From JALOAT01 sp041677345 (lineage in GTDB: Bacteria; Pseudomonadota; Gammaproteobacteria; Thiohalomonadales; Thiohalomonadaceae), in contig JBAYQE010000004.1 of NCBI GenBank assembly GCA_041677345.1, forward strand, positions 4,983 to 68,982: DNA of 64,000 nt, given 5' to 3'. Made by a program: the position numbers and the translations under genes. The notes below the pieces were generated by a model. That model had not been told where the DNA came from and did not search any database. It saw nothing but the letters and a program-made list of their open reading frames with translations. Of this stretch, positions 55,744 to 63,942 are shown piece after piece. The first letter of the stretch is position 1, and each line of letters begins with the position of its first letter.

Positions 55744-57198
55744 TCAGAAATCACATTCGCCAGCGCGGCTGGAGCGCCATTCAAGCCAGGTGTTGAACGC
55801 CTTCACGCCCAGCCAGCCGCCGCCCACCATGCCGGCCAGGAACACCCAGCCGGAGAGATCGCCGTTGGTGACGGTGGCAAAGAAGGCGCCGATGTTGCAG
55901 CCCATGCCAATGCGCGCGCCGATGCCCATGAGGGTGCCGCCTATCAGGGCGAATACGGCGGTCTCGAGGCTCGGCAATTTCCATTTGAATTCCCGGCGCA
56001 GGTGCGCCATCACGGCGGCACCGAGAATGATGCCGATGGACATGAAACCGGGCGCGTTGAGCAGCGGGTTGGGAAGGCCGTTGTCCAGGCCGAAGAAGAT
56101 GTTGTCCAGGTTCTCGACGCCAAGCTGGTTCAGTATCCAGCCGCCCCATTGGGCTTCTTGCGTGGTGATGTACCAGTAGCCCGGATCGAACACGGTCCCC
56201 TGCAACGACAGGCCGTTCTGATAGCCCATGGCCTCGAGCAGTTCGCCGAAGTTGAAGATGCCGTAGTGCTCGCGCAGGGCACCGGTGATCCACATCTGCA
56301 TGCCTGCGAAGAGGCCCAATCCAGCGCCGGCGAGGGCGGTACTCTTCGAGGAGGTGATCATGGCCCACAGGCCGTCGAGGTGATTGCCCAGGCTTGGCGT
56401 GGTGATCTTTTCGCGACGCAGGTAGTTGCGGCGGAAGTAGAACACGTAGATCAGTACGAGCAGCGCGAGTGCGGGCAGGATGGCGGAAAACAGCGCATTG
56501 GCGATGAAGGCGCCTGCCAAGGTACCTTCCATGCCCATGGTTTCGGCGACGGTCGTGCCCTTCAAATCCCAGATGTAGCCGGCGGTGAACAGGTCGAACC
56601 AGCCTTCGGTGGCCGTCAACTCCGGCGGCATGTCCTTGGCCGCGGCGGACACCTGCCACGACGCGGGCGCCAGTGCATCCACCCAGCCGCCGGCGGTGAC
56701 GATGATCGCCTGCGAGAACGAGATGGCGAAGACCACCAGCATGGAACCCACATTGCCTTCACCGGCTTTATACAGCGAGCCCGAAGCGCAACCGCCGGTG
56801 AAGACCATGCCAAAACCGAAGATCAACCCACCCAGGATGACGTGCCAGCCCAAGGGATGGGGCGCAAAGGTGCTGAATCCGGCTGCCTGTACCGTGGCTG
56901 CGGTGAGTGAAAACAAGGCCACGGCGATGAGCATGCCCACCGCCATGCGCGGCACGCCTACCGCAAACAAGTCACGCACGGCGGAGGCCATGCAGAATCG
57001 CCCGTATTGCAGCAGCAGCCCGTAGATGACGCCGAACCAGGCGTATACCAGCAGGTATACGAAACGTGTATCGACGCTGAGCGCCGCCACCGAGCCCAGG
57101 GCGACCAACCCGACGATGGTCATGGCCGGTCGGAGGTTGCGCTCCCGGGCGCGGTCCACGAACAATCGTTTGGCCTGCAGTACGCTTTCTTCGTTCAT
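55744..57198 (-). CDS. YeeE/YedE-family membrane transporter
   Basis: 484 residues with about ten or more membrane helices. Conserved family glycines and cysteines appear as GLLLQYGRFCMASAVRDLF, GFGMVFTGGCASGSLYKAGEG and GIGARIGMGCNIGAFFATVTN, the Cys-containing GxxxGxGC repeats of thiosulfate (TsuA/YeeE) and selenium-linked (YedE) transporters. Here it is long, with two YeeE halves plus a large periplasmic loop. Its ATG overlaps the upstream TusA stop by 4 bp. Likely imports thiosulfate or another small sulfur/selenium anion; direct evidence absent. Confidence 0.88.
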   Translation of the reverse strand: MNEESVLQAKRLFVDRARERNLRPAMTIVGLVALGSVAALSVDTRFVYLLVYAWFGVIYGLLLQYGRFCMASAVRDLFAVGVPRMAVGMLIAVALFSLTAATVQAAGFSTFAPHPLGWHVILGGLIFGFGMVFTGGCASGSLYKAGEGNVGSMLVVFAISFSQAIIVTAGGWVDALAPASWQVSAAAKDMPPELTATEGWFDLFTAGYIWDLKGTTVAETMGMEGTLAGAFIANALFSAILPALALLVLIYVFYFRRNYLRREKITTPSLGNHLDGLWAMITSSKSTALAGAGLGLFAGMQMWITGALREHYGIFNFGELLEAMGYQNGLSLQGTVFDPGYWYITTQEAQWGGWILNQLGVENLDNIFFGLDNGLPNPLLNAPGFMSIGIILGAAVMAHLRREFKWKLPSLETAVFALIGGTLMGIGARIGMGCNIGAFFATVTNGDLSGWVFLAGMVGGGWLGVKAFNTWLEWRSSRAGECDF

Positions 57199-57557
57199 AC
57201 CCGTCCTTCGCTTGGTTTGTTCTCGGGGGTAACCTGGAGGCCCTTGCACATATAGACCCGCCAGTGGTCCACATCCTTGACCGTCGCCATGTGCGTGCCA
57301 CCCACGGCAAACATGAGCGCGGGAACCGTCTCGACGGTGGCCGGGTTGTCGGAGAGCAACTCGATCACCTCGCCTTCATGCAACTGTTCCATCACCTTCA
57401 TGGTGAGGAGTTGCGGCCGCGGACAGGCCGCACCCAGGCAATCGAGCGTGCGCGCCACCGTCACACATCCGGTCGGCAACACCACCGTGACGGAGTGGTT
57501 CGTTACCGAGGACTGCGGCCTTTCGATCAACCAGCTCCGCCACCAGCGCATACCCAT
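57195..57557 (-). CDS. TusA-family protein (CPRP) with N-terminal extension
   Basis: 120 residues from ATG 57557, with AGGG five bases upstream. The TusA fold starts at ARTLDCLGAACPRPQLLTMK and continues KVMEQLHEGEVIELLSDNPA. About 32 residues precede it (MGMRWWRSWLIERPQSSVTN...), which most TusA proteins lack; a GTG at 57464 would give the short form. The sigma-54 promoter predicted to start near 57580 supports the longer frame. First gene of the block, stop overlapped by the transporter start. Confidence 0.75.
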   Translation of the reverse strand: MGMRWWRSWLIERPQSSVTNHSVTVVLPTGCVTVARTLDCLGAACPRPQLLTMKVMEQLHEGEVIELLSDNPATVETVPALMFAVGGTHMATVKDVDHWRVYMCKGLQVTPENKPSEGRV

Positions 57558-57591
57558 GGCCACCCTGCCGTGTAGTTACGTCAGGTTAGAG

Positions 57592-57606
57592 GCAGCTTTC
57601 GTGCCA
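57592..57606 (-). promoter_or_regulatory. Sigma-54 promoter for the sulfur-cytochrome-porin block
   Basis: On the minus strand TGGCACG-N4-CTGC matches the sigma-54 consensus TGGCACG-N4-TTGC except for one base in the -12 element, with the correct spacing between GG and GC. Predicted start near 57580, 23 nt before the TusA-like ATG. Sequence match only. Confidence 0.75.
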
Positions 57607-57660
57607 CGAGTAAAATTCCCGGGATATCATCAGGATGAGTTTTTTCTGTGCGAACAGCGC

Positions 57661-57675
57661 AATGCAAAGTGCAAT
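57661..57675. promoter_or_regulatory. Upstream dyad 1, candidate enhancer site for the NtrC-type regulator
   Basis: AATGCA-AAG-TGCAAT, one mismatch from the palindrome ATTGCA-N3-TGCAAT. Its centre lies about 88 bp upstream of the predicted sigma-54 start, where enhancer-binding proteins usually bind. Confidence 0.6.
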
Positions 57676-57700
57676 GCCGGATCAGCTCTGCGGAGGGTTC

Positions 57701-57715
57701 ATTGCAAAATGCAAT
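57701..57715. promoter_or_regulatory. Upstream dyad 2, candidate enhancer site
   Basis: ATTGCA-AAA-TGCAAT is a perfect 15-bp palindrome. It is 40 bp centre to centre from dyad 1 (about four helical turns) and some 128 bp upstream of the predicted start. Two like sites on one DNA face suit co-operative binding by a sigma-54 activator. Confidence 0.65.
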
Positions 57716-57822
57716 CGGCGGAACAAACGCAAATGACCGCGACACAGGAGTCGGCAGCGACGCCTGTCGCTAATTAGGCGTCATGCAACACACGCGCTTG
57801 TTTGGAGTAGCAAGGGCAGTGC

Positions 57823-58060
57823 TATGGCAAGCGTTGAAGACCTTATGAATCAATCATTGGCACTGAAGGAGGGGAATCAGAAGGCGCTGCGGCAGCGGAG
57901 GAACGCACCGTAACGCACCGCGATGCATCTCACAGCCTGCACCGCAAACCGGAGCCGTGGCGGGATTCAGGCAGCGTTCGTTACGGGGATATCGGGTGAA
58001 GCAAGAGTGGTGTTCAAGGCCCTGCTCGCCTCCACCCGCGCTTGCCGCAAGCGATAGCGC
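57823..58060 (+). pseudogene. Decayed paralogue of the 3' end of the 58258-59175 gene
   Basis: A short reading frame (MASVEDLMNQSLALKEGNQK...ALRQRRNA) ends in a stop; in the next frame the DNA continues with HRKPEPWRDSGSVRYGDIG, which lines up with HREPEPWRYYGSFRYGEAG near the C-terminus of the intact gene 1.1 kb downstream, and then returns to the first frame (GEARVVFKA versus GESRVAFEG). So it is a frameshifted, truncated copy of the last ~100 codons. The remaining DNA to 58257 shows no gene I can support. Confidence 0.75.
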
Positions 58061-58257
58061 AGCAGAGTATGCGTGTCTTGGCCACTGACTCCTGGCTCAG
58101 CAGTTTCTGTGACGCATCCGACCAGTCTCTTTGAGCATGTCGTTAGCGAAATCGGGGCCACCCAGCGTGATTGCGCCTGCATTGTGGGCTGTGCTAACGT
58201 CACCCGCCTCAAGGAAAGTTACGTCTGCCAACACCGGGAAATGGCGCCTAACGCCTC

Positions 58258-59175
58258 ATGCTTGCTCGTCTGTTCGCCTCCAAGCAGCCCCCCGATTTCA
58301 AACGCTCCCGTCGCTGGGACACGCTGAGCCTGGACCTCTCCGGTTGCCACTTCGAAATCACCCTGCCACCGCAGGATTTTGATTTTCCCGAAGACCCGAT
58401 CAATCCCAAGATCGATGTGTTTGATGAAGCGTTCTATAACGACAACACCGAACCGGACCGGAACGGATACCCGCCTAATGGTCAAGGTGTCAGTAACTCA
58501 GGGCTGTTTAGGCGAAATTGGTTTAGCTATGGTCCAATTTGGCAGACCAGTCATATCGGCATACTCCAGTGCTCCTCAGTCATCTGCGACACATCACGCA
58601 TGACGTCGAAGCTGAATTGTTTCAATCCCGAGCACCTCGAGCGGTTGATTGTCCATGGTTTGTATTACAGTGATGGTCCCGGCTTTGGACTGAACGAGCA
58701 CACCACGCCAGTCAACTGGCAGGTCAGATCGCTAGAGGGTAACGACTGGGTGTACCTGGAGTCGTGGGATCGGGCAGCAGCCTGGGAGGCACACCCCAGC
58801 CCTTATGATGATGCCCATGTCTCCGTGTGGTTAACGACCCCTCTGTTCGCAGACAAATATCTGCTCGTATCTTTCAGTGCCCTCGGCTCACTCCCCGCGG
58901 ACGCCAGCAACCGGGCGATGTTCGAGCGCATCGAAACCATCATCGCCTCGATGAAACTCCGGTTGTCTCCGAAGGCACTGCGGCAAAAGAGGGAAGCAGA
59001 GCGGGCGTACCCCGATGCACATTACAGCCCACACCGCGAGCCAGAGCCTTGGCGGTATTACGGGAGCTTTCGCTACGGTGAGGCGGGTGAATCACGGGTG
59101 GCCTTCGAAGGCACCTGCTCGCCTCCACCCCCGCTTTCTTTCGACTTCACCCAAACCAAAAGGACTTGGCCATGA
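58258..59175 (+). CDS. Protein of unknown function in a low-GC patch, immunity-like candidate
   Basis: 305 residues, no signal peptide. The N-terminus is DFKRSRRWDTLSLDLSGCHFE; other notable segments are FSYGPIWQTSHIGILQ, LERLIVHGLYYSDGPGFG and the C-terminal HREPEPWRYYGSFRYGEAGE. Aromatic-rich and acidic. A decayed copy of its 3' end lies upstream, a pattern seen in duplicated immunity genes of toxin systems, but I recognise no family. No clear ribosome site precedes ATG 58258; an in-frame TAA is just upstream. The stop overlaps the ancestral start of the next gene by 4 bp. Confidence 0.6.
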   Translation: MLARLFASKQPPDFKRSRRWDTLSLDLSGCHFEITLPPQDFDFPEDPINPKIDVFDEAFYNDNTEPDRNGYPPNGQGVSNSGLFRRNWFSYGPIWQTSHIGILQCSSVICDTSRMTSKLNCFNPEHLERLIVHGLYYSDGPGFGLNEHTTPVNWQVRSLEGNDWVYLESWDRAAAWEAHPSPYDDAHVSVWLTTPLFADKYLLVSFSALGSLPADASNRAMFERIETIIASMKLRLSPKALRQKREAERAYPDAHYSPHREPEPWRYYGSFRYGEAGESRVAFEGTCSPPPPLSFDFTQTKRTWP

Positions 59176-60482
59176 TCAAGCGATCCGACTAGACAAAGAT
59201 CTATACGGGTTATCACGGGGCCGGCCGTGACGTGTATGTGCCGACCCGTTATCACGCAGTGTTCAACAAGATCCTCCGCGAACACCGCAGCGACTACCAC
59301 ATGACCACGATCCTCCGCCGGATCGTGTCCCTCAATGCCGACCCGCTGCAGGGCAGTCGCCTCAATCCGGCCGGCGACATCTGCGAGACCCGCAGCGGTC
59401 ACATCACCATGCAGTACAGCCTCCACAACGGCGCGGTACTGATCGATTATCTGGGCATCGGCACGCCTTCGGTTGATCAACGTTTTGGTCTTTTCCCGGT
59501 CTTTTGGGTCGAGCGCAACAGGCGCTGGGCACCGGCAAAGGAAGCCGTAGACACTATCGACAAAGACCATCAATGGCGAAGCAAGGCGGGCAAGGCCCAC
59601 TATGCGGCGGTGGCAGGCCGGTTTGACGATAAGGAAAGCGCCGGCCACTTGCTCTCGGAGCACGTGATCGGTGCTTATCAAAAGGCCGATTACCTCACCA
59701 GCACCGATTCCCGGGGGCCGTTTTCCATGTACTGGATTCGGAAGGGGCAGCATAAGTCCCCCGAGGCGGCGCAGGCGCTGGCCTCCATCATGCAGCAGTG
59801 CAGCGAGACGAAGCGGGCGGTGAATTGGCTGGTACACGATGCCGCCGCTGATACCTTCAAGGCCGCCGAGAAGATCCTCAGCACGCAACCGCTGGCGGAC
59901 ACGAAGACTCGCGCACTGGACAAGAAAGCCGGCACGGTTCAGGACCAGAACGTCTATTTCTCCAATCCCAACACCAGTTCGACCCAGGCGCTCGAGAAGC
60001 TCTGCAAGGAAGCGGGCCTGAACTATGTGGGCATGAACTCGAACAACCGGGATCTCCGCCGCGCGAGCACCCTCAAGAATCTGGGCGCGGAACTCGGCAA
60101 GTCGTTGGTTGTGGGTACAGCCACCGCCGGTACTGCAAGTGGCGCCACGGCGGCCTTGGACATGTTGGGCGCCGACAAGGTCGAAAACGTGATCAACAAC
60201 GGGTTGGACGCACTGGTGAATGGAAATTACTTCGCCGCCGCCATCGCGGTCGTGGCCGGGGGTGTGATTGCCATTGGCGTGAAGAAACGCGTCAAGCCCA
60301 TTGCCGCCACGATGTATTGCACCTTCGGCAAGGGCAATCAGAAGGGTATGCCGGCGACGCGGCACTGCTTGGATGAGGTAAAAACCGGGGCTGCCCGGTG
60401 CGGACGGGTGAGGGATTCGTTCCCCGTCATCGACGCACAGCCGTGGCTCCAGTCCCGGGCTACTGGATCACGAAATCAGTGA
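59172..60482 (+). pseudogene. Gene with amber codon near its start; possible membrane-active effector
   Basis: ATG 59172 has AAGGA seven bases before it and overlaps the previous stop. It reads MIKRSD, then TAG (59190-59192), then continues in frame with protein-like sequence TKIYTGYHGAGRDVYVPTRY and on for over 400 codons. A GTG at 59232 could restart a 416-residue product. Late in the protein a Gly/Ala-rich stretch, GTATAGTASGATAALDMLG, and AAAIAVVAGGVIAIG suggest a membrane-inserting region. No known family recognised. The end overlaps the FliL-like gene. Counted as a pseudogene unless the restart is used. Confidence 0.55.
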
Positions 60483-60873
60483 AATACACCGCTTCGATGG
60501 CGGCTTTCTGCTTGGGTGTGGTGGTGGTCACTTCGCTAACTACCCCCTGCACGGCCGTCAGCGCCTCCTGGCGCAGGCCCTCACGGCCTTGCAGGGTGCG
60601 CAGCGCAGCGGCGTCCTGGTGGGCAAACAACATGATGAGGCGGTCGCGTACGGCGGGCATGTGCAGAGTGACGGCCTCCTGCACCGTCGGGTTGGATGCC
60701 ATGACCTGCATCTTCACCTGCATGAAGCGCACGCGGGTTCCATCCTTGAGGTTCACCACGAAGGGATCGAGGGCCACATAGGCGGCCCCCACGTTCTCGC
60801 CACCGCCCGAGATGCTGGGGGCGGCCGGAGCGATACCGGAGACAAATAACAGCAAAAAGGCCAGGAAGCGCAT
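60460..60873 (-). CDS. FliL-like protein
   Basis: 137 residues from ATG 60873. Signal-like N-terminus MRFLAFLLLFVSGIAPAAP. The FliL pattern follows: YVALDPFVVNLKDGTRVRFM, QVKMQVMASNPTVQEAVTLHMPAVRDRLIMLF and the end VYFTDFVIQ. Flagellar FliL is a membrane-anchored stator helper; here a cleavable-type signal replaces the usual long anchor, and no flagellar genes are nearby. The 3' end overlaps the 59172-60482 gene by 23 bp, convergent. Confidence 0.75.
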   Translation of the reverse strand: MRFLAFLLLFVSGIAPAAPSISGGGENVGAAYVALDPFVVNLKDGTRVRFMQVKMQVMASNPTVQEAVTLHMPAVRDRLIMLFAHQDAAALRTLQGREGLRQEALTAVQGVVSEVTTTTPKQKAAIEAVYFTDFVIQ

Positions 60874-60951
60874 GGCGGCGGTCAGGATGTGGCAGATGGT
60901 TGCATGATGCCACAAGCGCGCAGCGCTTGCCCCATGCGACCAACACGCCCC

Positions 60952-61851
60952 TCAGTCCTTGCGACGCCGTGCGCGTGGGTGAGCCGCGTCGTAGACCTTG
61001 GCGAGGTGCTGGAAATCCAGGTGGGTATAGACCTGTGTGGTGGCGATATCGGCATGGCCGAGCAGTTCCTGCACGGCTCGCAGATCCCCGCTGGATTCCA
61101 GCAAGTGGCTGGCAAAGGAGTGGCGCAGGCGGTGGGGATGCACATGGGTGGGCAGCCCTTGACGGCGCGCCAGCCGAGCGAGGCGTGCCTGTACCGTGCG
61201 CGGCGCGATGCGATGCCCGCGCGTGCCGACGAACAGCGCGCGCTCCCCTGGCGCAGCCAGCTGGCCGCGCACCCGGTGCCAGCACGCAAGGGCCTCCAGG
61301 GCCAGGCGGCCCACGGGCACCACCCGCGACTTGGCGCCCTTGCCCAGCACCCGAAGCGTGCCGTCCGCTTCATCGATGCTGTCCAGGTCGAGGGCGACCA
61401 GCTCGGCCAGGCGCAGGCCAGAGGAATACAGCAACTCGGCCATGGCGTGGTCGCGGATGTCCTCGGGTGCCTCTGGCCTGTCCGAGAGCAGGGCCGCGGC
61501 CTGCTCCACACTGAGGGTCTTGGGGAGTTTGCGCGCTGTGCGTGGCGCCGGTACGTCGGCGGCGGGGTTATGACCCACCCGCTCCTCACGCAGCAGGTAG
61601 TTGAACAGGCCGCGGATCGAAGACAGGGCGCGCCGCAGGCTGGTGCCGGACAGCCCGGCATGGTGGCGTTGTGCTACGAAGGCGCGCACCGCGGCCGCAT
61701 CCACCTGCGTGAGGTCCAGGCGGCGCGCGTCACAGAAGGCGGTGAACCGGGCAAGGTCACGCGCGTAGCCGGCGACGGTGTGCGGAGAGGCGCGCCGCTC
61801 CAGGCGCAGATGGGTGAGAAAACGTTCGACCAGGGCGTTGCTGGCGCTCAC
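60952..61851 (-). CDS. xerC: Site-specific tyrosine recombinase XerC
   Basis: Resolves chromosome dimers at dif. 299 residues from GTG 61851, overlapping the DUF484 stop (GTGA). Core-binding domain (LERRASPHTVAGYARDLARF) then catalytic residues: Arg in YSSGLRLAELVALDL, Lys in GKGAKSRVVPVG, HxxR in PHRLRHSFASHLLESSGDLR, His/Trp-like LLGHADIATTQVYTHLDF with the nucleophile Tyr. Same operon order lysA-dapF-DUF484-xerC as in Pseudomonas. Confidence 0.95.
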   Translation of the reverse strand: MSASNALVERFLTHLRLERRASPHTVAGYARDLARFTAFCDARRLDLTQVDAAAVRAFVAQRHHAGLSGTSLRRALSSIRGLFNYLLREERVGHNPAADVPAPRTARKLPKTLSVEQAAALLSDRPEAPEDIRDHAMAELLYSSGLRLAELVALDLDSIDEADGTLRVLGKGAKSRVVPVGRLALEALACWHRVRGQLAAPGERALFVGTRGHRIAPRTVQARLARLARRQGLPTHVHPHRLRHSFASHLLESSGDLRAVQELLGHADIATTQVYTHLDFQHLAKVYDAAHPRARRRKD

Positions 61852-62540
61852 CGAGCGGCCTTGGTGCGAACGATACGCGCGGTCACTGCGGCCAGGTGGC
61901 GCAGGAATACCGTGCCCATCTCGGCATGAAAACGCTTGGGGTCGTTGCTGCCGATGGCGATGAGGCCAAAGCACGGCGCTTGGTCGTTTTCACACAGGGG
62001 CAGGAAGGCGCCGGAGGCTGTGGCCGGTGCGTTCTTTCCGAATACCACCGATGTCTGGTCAGGGCGCAACTGGCCACATACGGGCAGGCGGTTCGCCACG
62101 ATGCTGCGCAAGGCGGCGAGCTGCGGATGTTCCTGTGGGATGGCACGCGGCAGACCGTCCTCGAAGGTCCAGATCACCACGGCATCGGCGTGGAAGTCGC
62201 GACGCAGGGCCGCCTCCGCCACATCCAGTGCCGCCTCCGCGCTGGGACTGTCGATGAGTGCCAGGATCAGGTGCTGCAGTTTCTCCAGCAGGTCCTCGTT
62301 GCTGCGCGCCACTTGGGCGAGGTGTTGCAGCTTGTGCTTGAGCTCCAGCTTCTGCTCACGCAGCAGGCCCACCTGACGCTCCAGCAGTGACACGGCACCG
62401 CCCGAGACCGGATGGGGAATGGTCAGGTAAGGCAGCAGGTGCTGATGACGCAGAAAGAAATCCGAATGGCTGCCCAGATAGGCGACCAGTTGCTGTTCCA
62501 GTTCGCTGTCGGGCAGTGCGGAGACAAGGGTTTCGCTCAT
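61848..62540 (-). CDS. DUF484-family protein
   Basis: 230 residues. N-terminal helical pair with a coiled coil ([20 protein letters not shown]) and a GAF-like C-terminal domain ([54 protein letters not shown]). The family is nearly always between dapF and xerC in gammaproteobacteria; role unknown. 4-bp overlaps with both neighbours. Confidence 0.92.
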   Translation of the reverse strand: MSETLVSALPDSELEQQLVAYLGSHSDFFLRHQHLLPYLTIPHPVSGGAVSLLERQVGLLREQKLELKHKLQHLAQVARSNEDLLEKLQHLILALIDSPSAEAALDVAEAALRRDFHADAVVIWTFEDGLPRAIPQEHPQLAALRSIVANRLPVCGQLRPDQTSVVFGKNAPATASGAFLPLCENDQAPCFGLIAIGSNDPKRFHAEMGTVFLRHLAAVTARIVRTKAAR

Positions 62541-63367
62541 AGGGTGATGCTTCCTTCAAAAACGGTGGTGACAGGTCCGCTCATCCACACCGGCTGGCCG
62601 GCACCGGCCCAGCTGATAGTGAGCTGCCCGCCCGGCAGCTCCACCTCCACGGTGTCACCCAGCAGGCCCCAGCGGATACCGGTCACGACGGCGGCGCAGG
62701 CACCGGTACCGCAGGCAAGGGTCTCACCTGCGCCGCGCTCGTAGACCCGCAGGCGGATGCGGGTGCGATCCACCACCTGCATGAAACCCACGTTCACACG
62801 CTCGGGAAAGCGCGGATGGGCTTCGATGGCCGGGCCCAGTTCGGCCACGGGTGCGATGTCCACGTCCTCCACCTGCAGCACGGCATGGGGATTGCCCATG
62901 GACACGGTGCCCACGGTGTAGGGCTGGCCGGCCACTTCCAGGCCGTAGCGGTCGCATTCCTCTTCGGCGCGGAATGGGATCTGCTCCGGCGCGAAGCGCG
63001 GCGCACCCATGTTCACGCGGATCCGGCCGTCGGCTTCCACATACAGGATGATCACGCCCGAGGCGGTCTCCACCGTGATGACATCCTTGGTGGTGAGGCC
63101 CTGGTCGCGCACGAAACGGGCAAAACAGCGGGCACCGTTGCCGCACTGTCCCACTTCGGTGCCATCGGCGTTGAAGATGCGGTAGCGGAAATCCACATCC
63201 GATTGCAGGGGGCGCTCCACCAGCAGCAGCTGGTCGCAGCCGATCCCGAAGCGGCGATCCGCCAGCAAGCGTACCTGTTCGGTGCTGAGGTGGACGGCCT
63301 GACGCATCGCATCGATGACCACGAAGTCGTTGCCCAGGCCGTGCATCTTGGTGAACTGGAAGTGCAT
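62537..63367 (-). CDS. dapF: Diaminopimelate epimerase
   Basis: Converts LL-DAP to meso-DAP for lysine and peptidoglycan. 276 residues; the two catalytic cysteines are C75 in [10 protein letters not shown] and C219 in [12 protein letters not shown], matching C73/C217 of E. coli. [15 protein letters not shown] at the N-terminus is canonical. Translationally coupled to DUF484. Confidence 0.97.
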   Translation of the reverse strand: MHFQFTKMHGLGNDFVVIDAMRQAVHLSTEQVRLLADRRFGIGCDQLLLVERPLQSDVDFRYRIFNADGTEVGQCGNGARCFARFVRDQGLTTKDVITVETASGVIILYVEADGRIRVNMGAPRFAPEQIPFRAEEECDRYGLEVAGQPYTVGTVSMGNPHAVLQVEDVDIAPVAELGPAIEAHPRFPERVNVGFMQVVDRTRIRLRVYERGAGETLACGTGACAAVVTGIRWGLLGDTVEVELPGGQLTISWAGAGQPVWMSGPVTTVFEGSITL

Positions 63368-63376
63368 GACGGCAGG

Positions 63377-63826
63377 TTACCGGGTCCCCCGATCGATGGG
63401 AAGCTCGGCAGAAATACCGTGCGCCAGGCAGTCGCGGTAGATGCAGCGGTCCATGACCACAGTGATGCCGGCGGCGCTGGCGCGCAGAGCGGCCGCTTCA
63501 TTGATCACCCCGTCCTGCAGCCACAAGGCGGGCACCTTCAGCGCGATGCAGGCGTCTACGATGGGGTCCACGTGCGCCGGGGCGCGGAACACATCCACCA
63601 GGTCGATGGGACCGGGTACGGCATACAGGTCGGGATAGGCGGTCACGCCCAGGACGCTCTCCGTGGCCGGACGCACCGGCACCATGTCATAACCGAAGCG
63701 CTGCAACTCGGCGGCGACGAAGTGACTCGGGCGCTCGGCCTTGGGCGACACGCCGACGACCGCGATACGGCGCACACGGTGCAGCAGTTGGCCGATGGCG
63801 CCGTGCGAGGGATTCTGGAAATTCAC
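63377..63826 (-). CDS. CoA-binding (Rossmann) protein, YccU-like
   Basis: 149 residues from GTG 63826, which has GAGG seven bases upstream. RRIAVVGVSPKAERPSHFVAAE and the later YPDLYAVPGPIDLVDVFRAP, PALWLQDGVINEAAALRASA and VVMDRCIYRD match small CoA-binding domain proteins (succinyl-CoA synthetase alpha-like). Ligand and role unknown. 9 bp before dapF on the same strand. Confidence 0.85.
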   Translation of the reverse strand: MNFQNPSHGAIGQLLHRVRRIAVVGVSPKAERPSHFVAAELQRFGYDMVPVRPATESVLGVTAYPDLYAVPGPIDLVDVFRAPAHVDPIVDACIALKVPALWLQDGVINEAAALRASAAGITVVMDRCIYRDCLAHGISAELPIDRGTR

Positions 63827-63853
63827 GGGAGATCCTCTCAGGCTGTGCGCTTG

Positions 63854-63925
63854 CAACGTAAAGGGCTCTGCGTCCTCTGCGCCCTCTGCGTCTTTGCGTC
63901 TTTGCGTCGGGCTACTCTCGCCTTT
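63854..63925. repeat. Purine-rich intergenic repeat, copy C
   Basis: On the plus strand AAAGGGCTCTGCGTCCTCTG, then GCCCTCTGCGTCTTTGCGTC, then TTTGCGTCGG: imperfect 8-9 bp units of (GC)GTCTTTGC/CTCTGCG, the reverse complement of the words at 27048 and 30512. It separates lysA from the CoA-binding gene and does not code. Confidence 0.55.
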
Positions 63926-63942
63926 GGCGTCCCGTAAACCGC

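Noticed and set aside
57967..58212. 81-residue minus-strand frame
   Set aside because: Antisense to the decayed paralogue, whose plus-strand similarity to the downstream gene explains the DNA.
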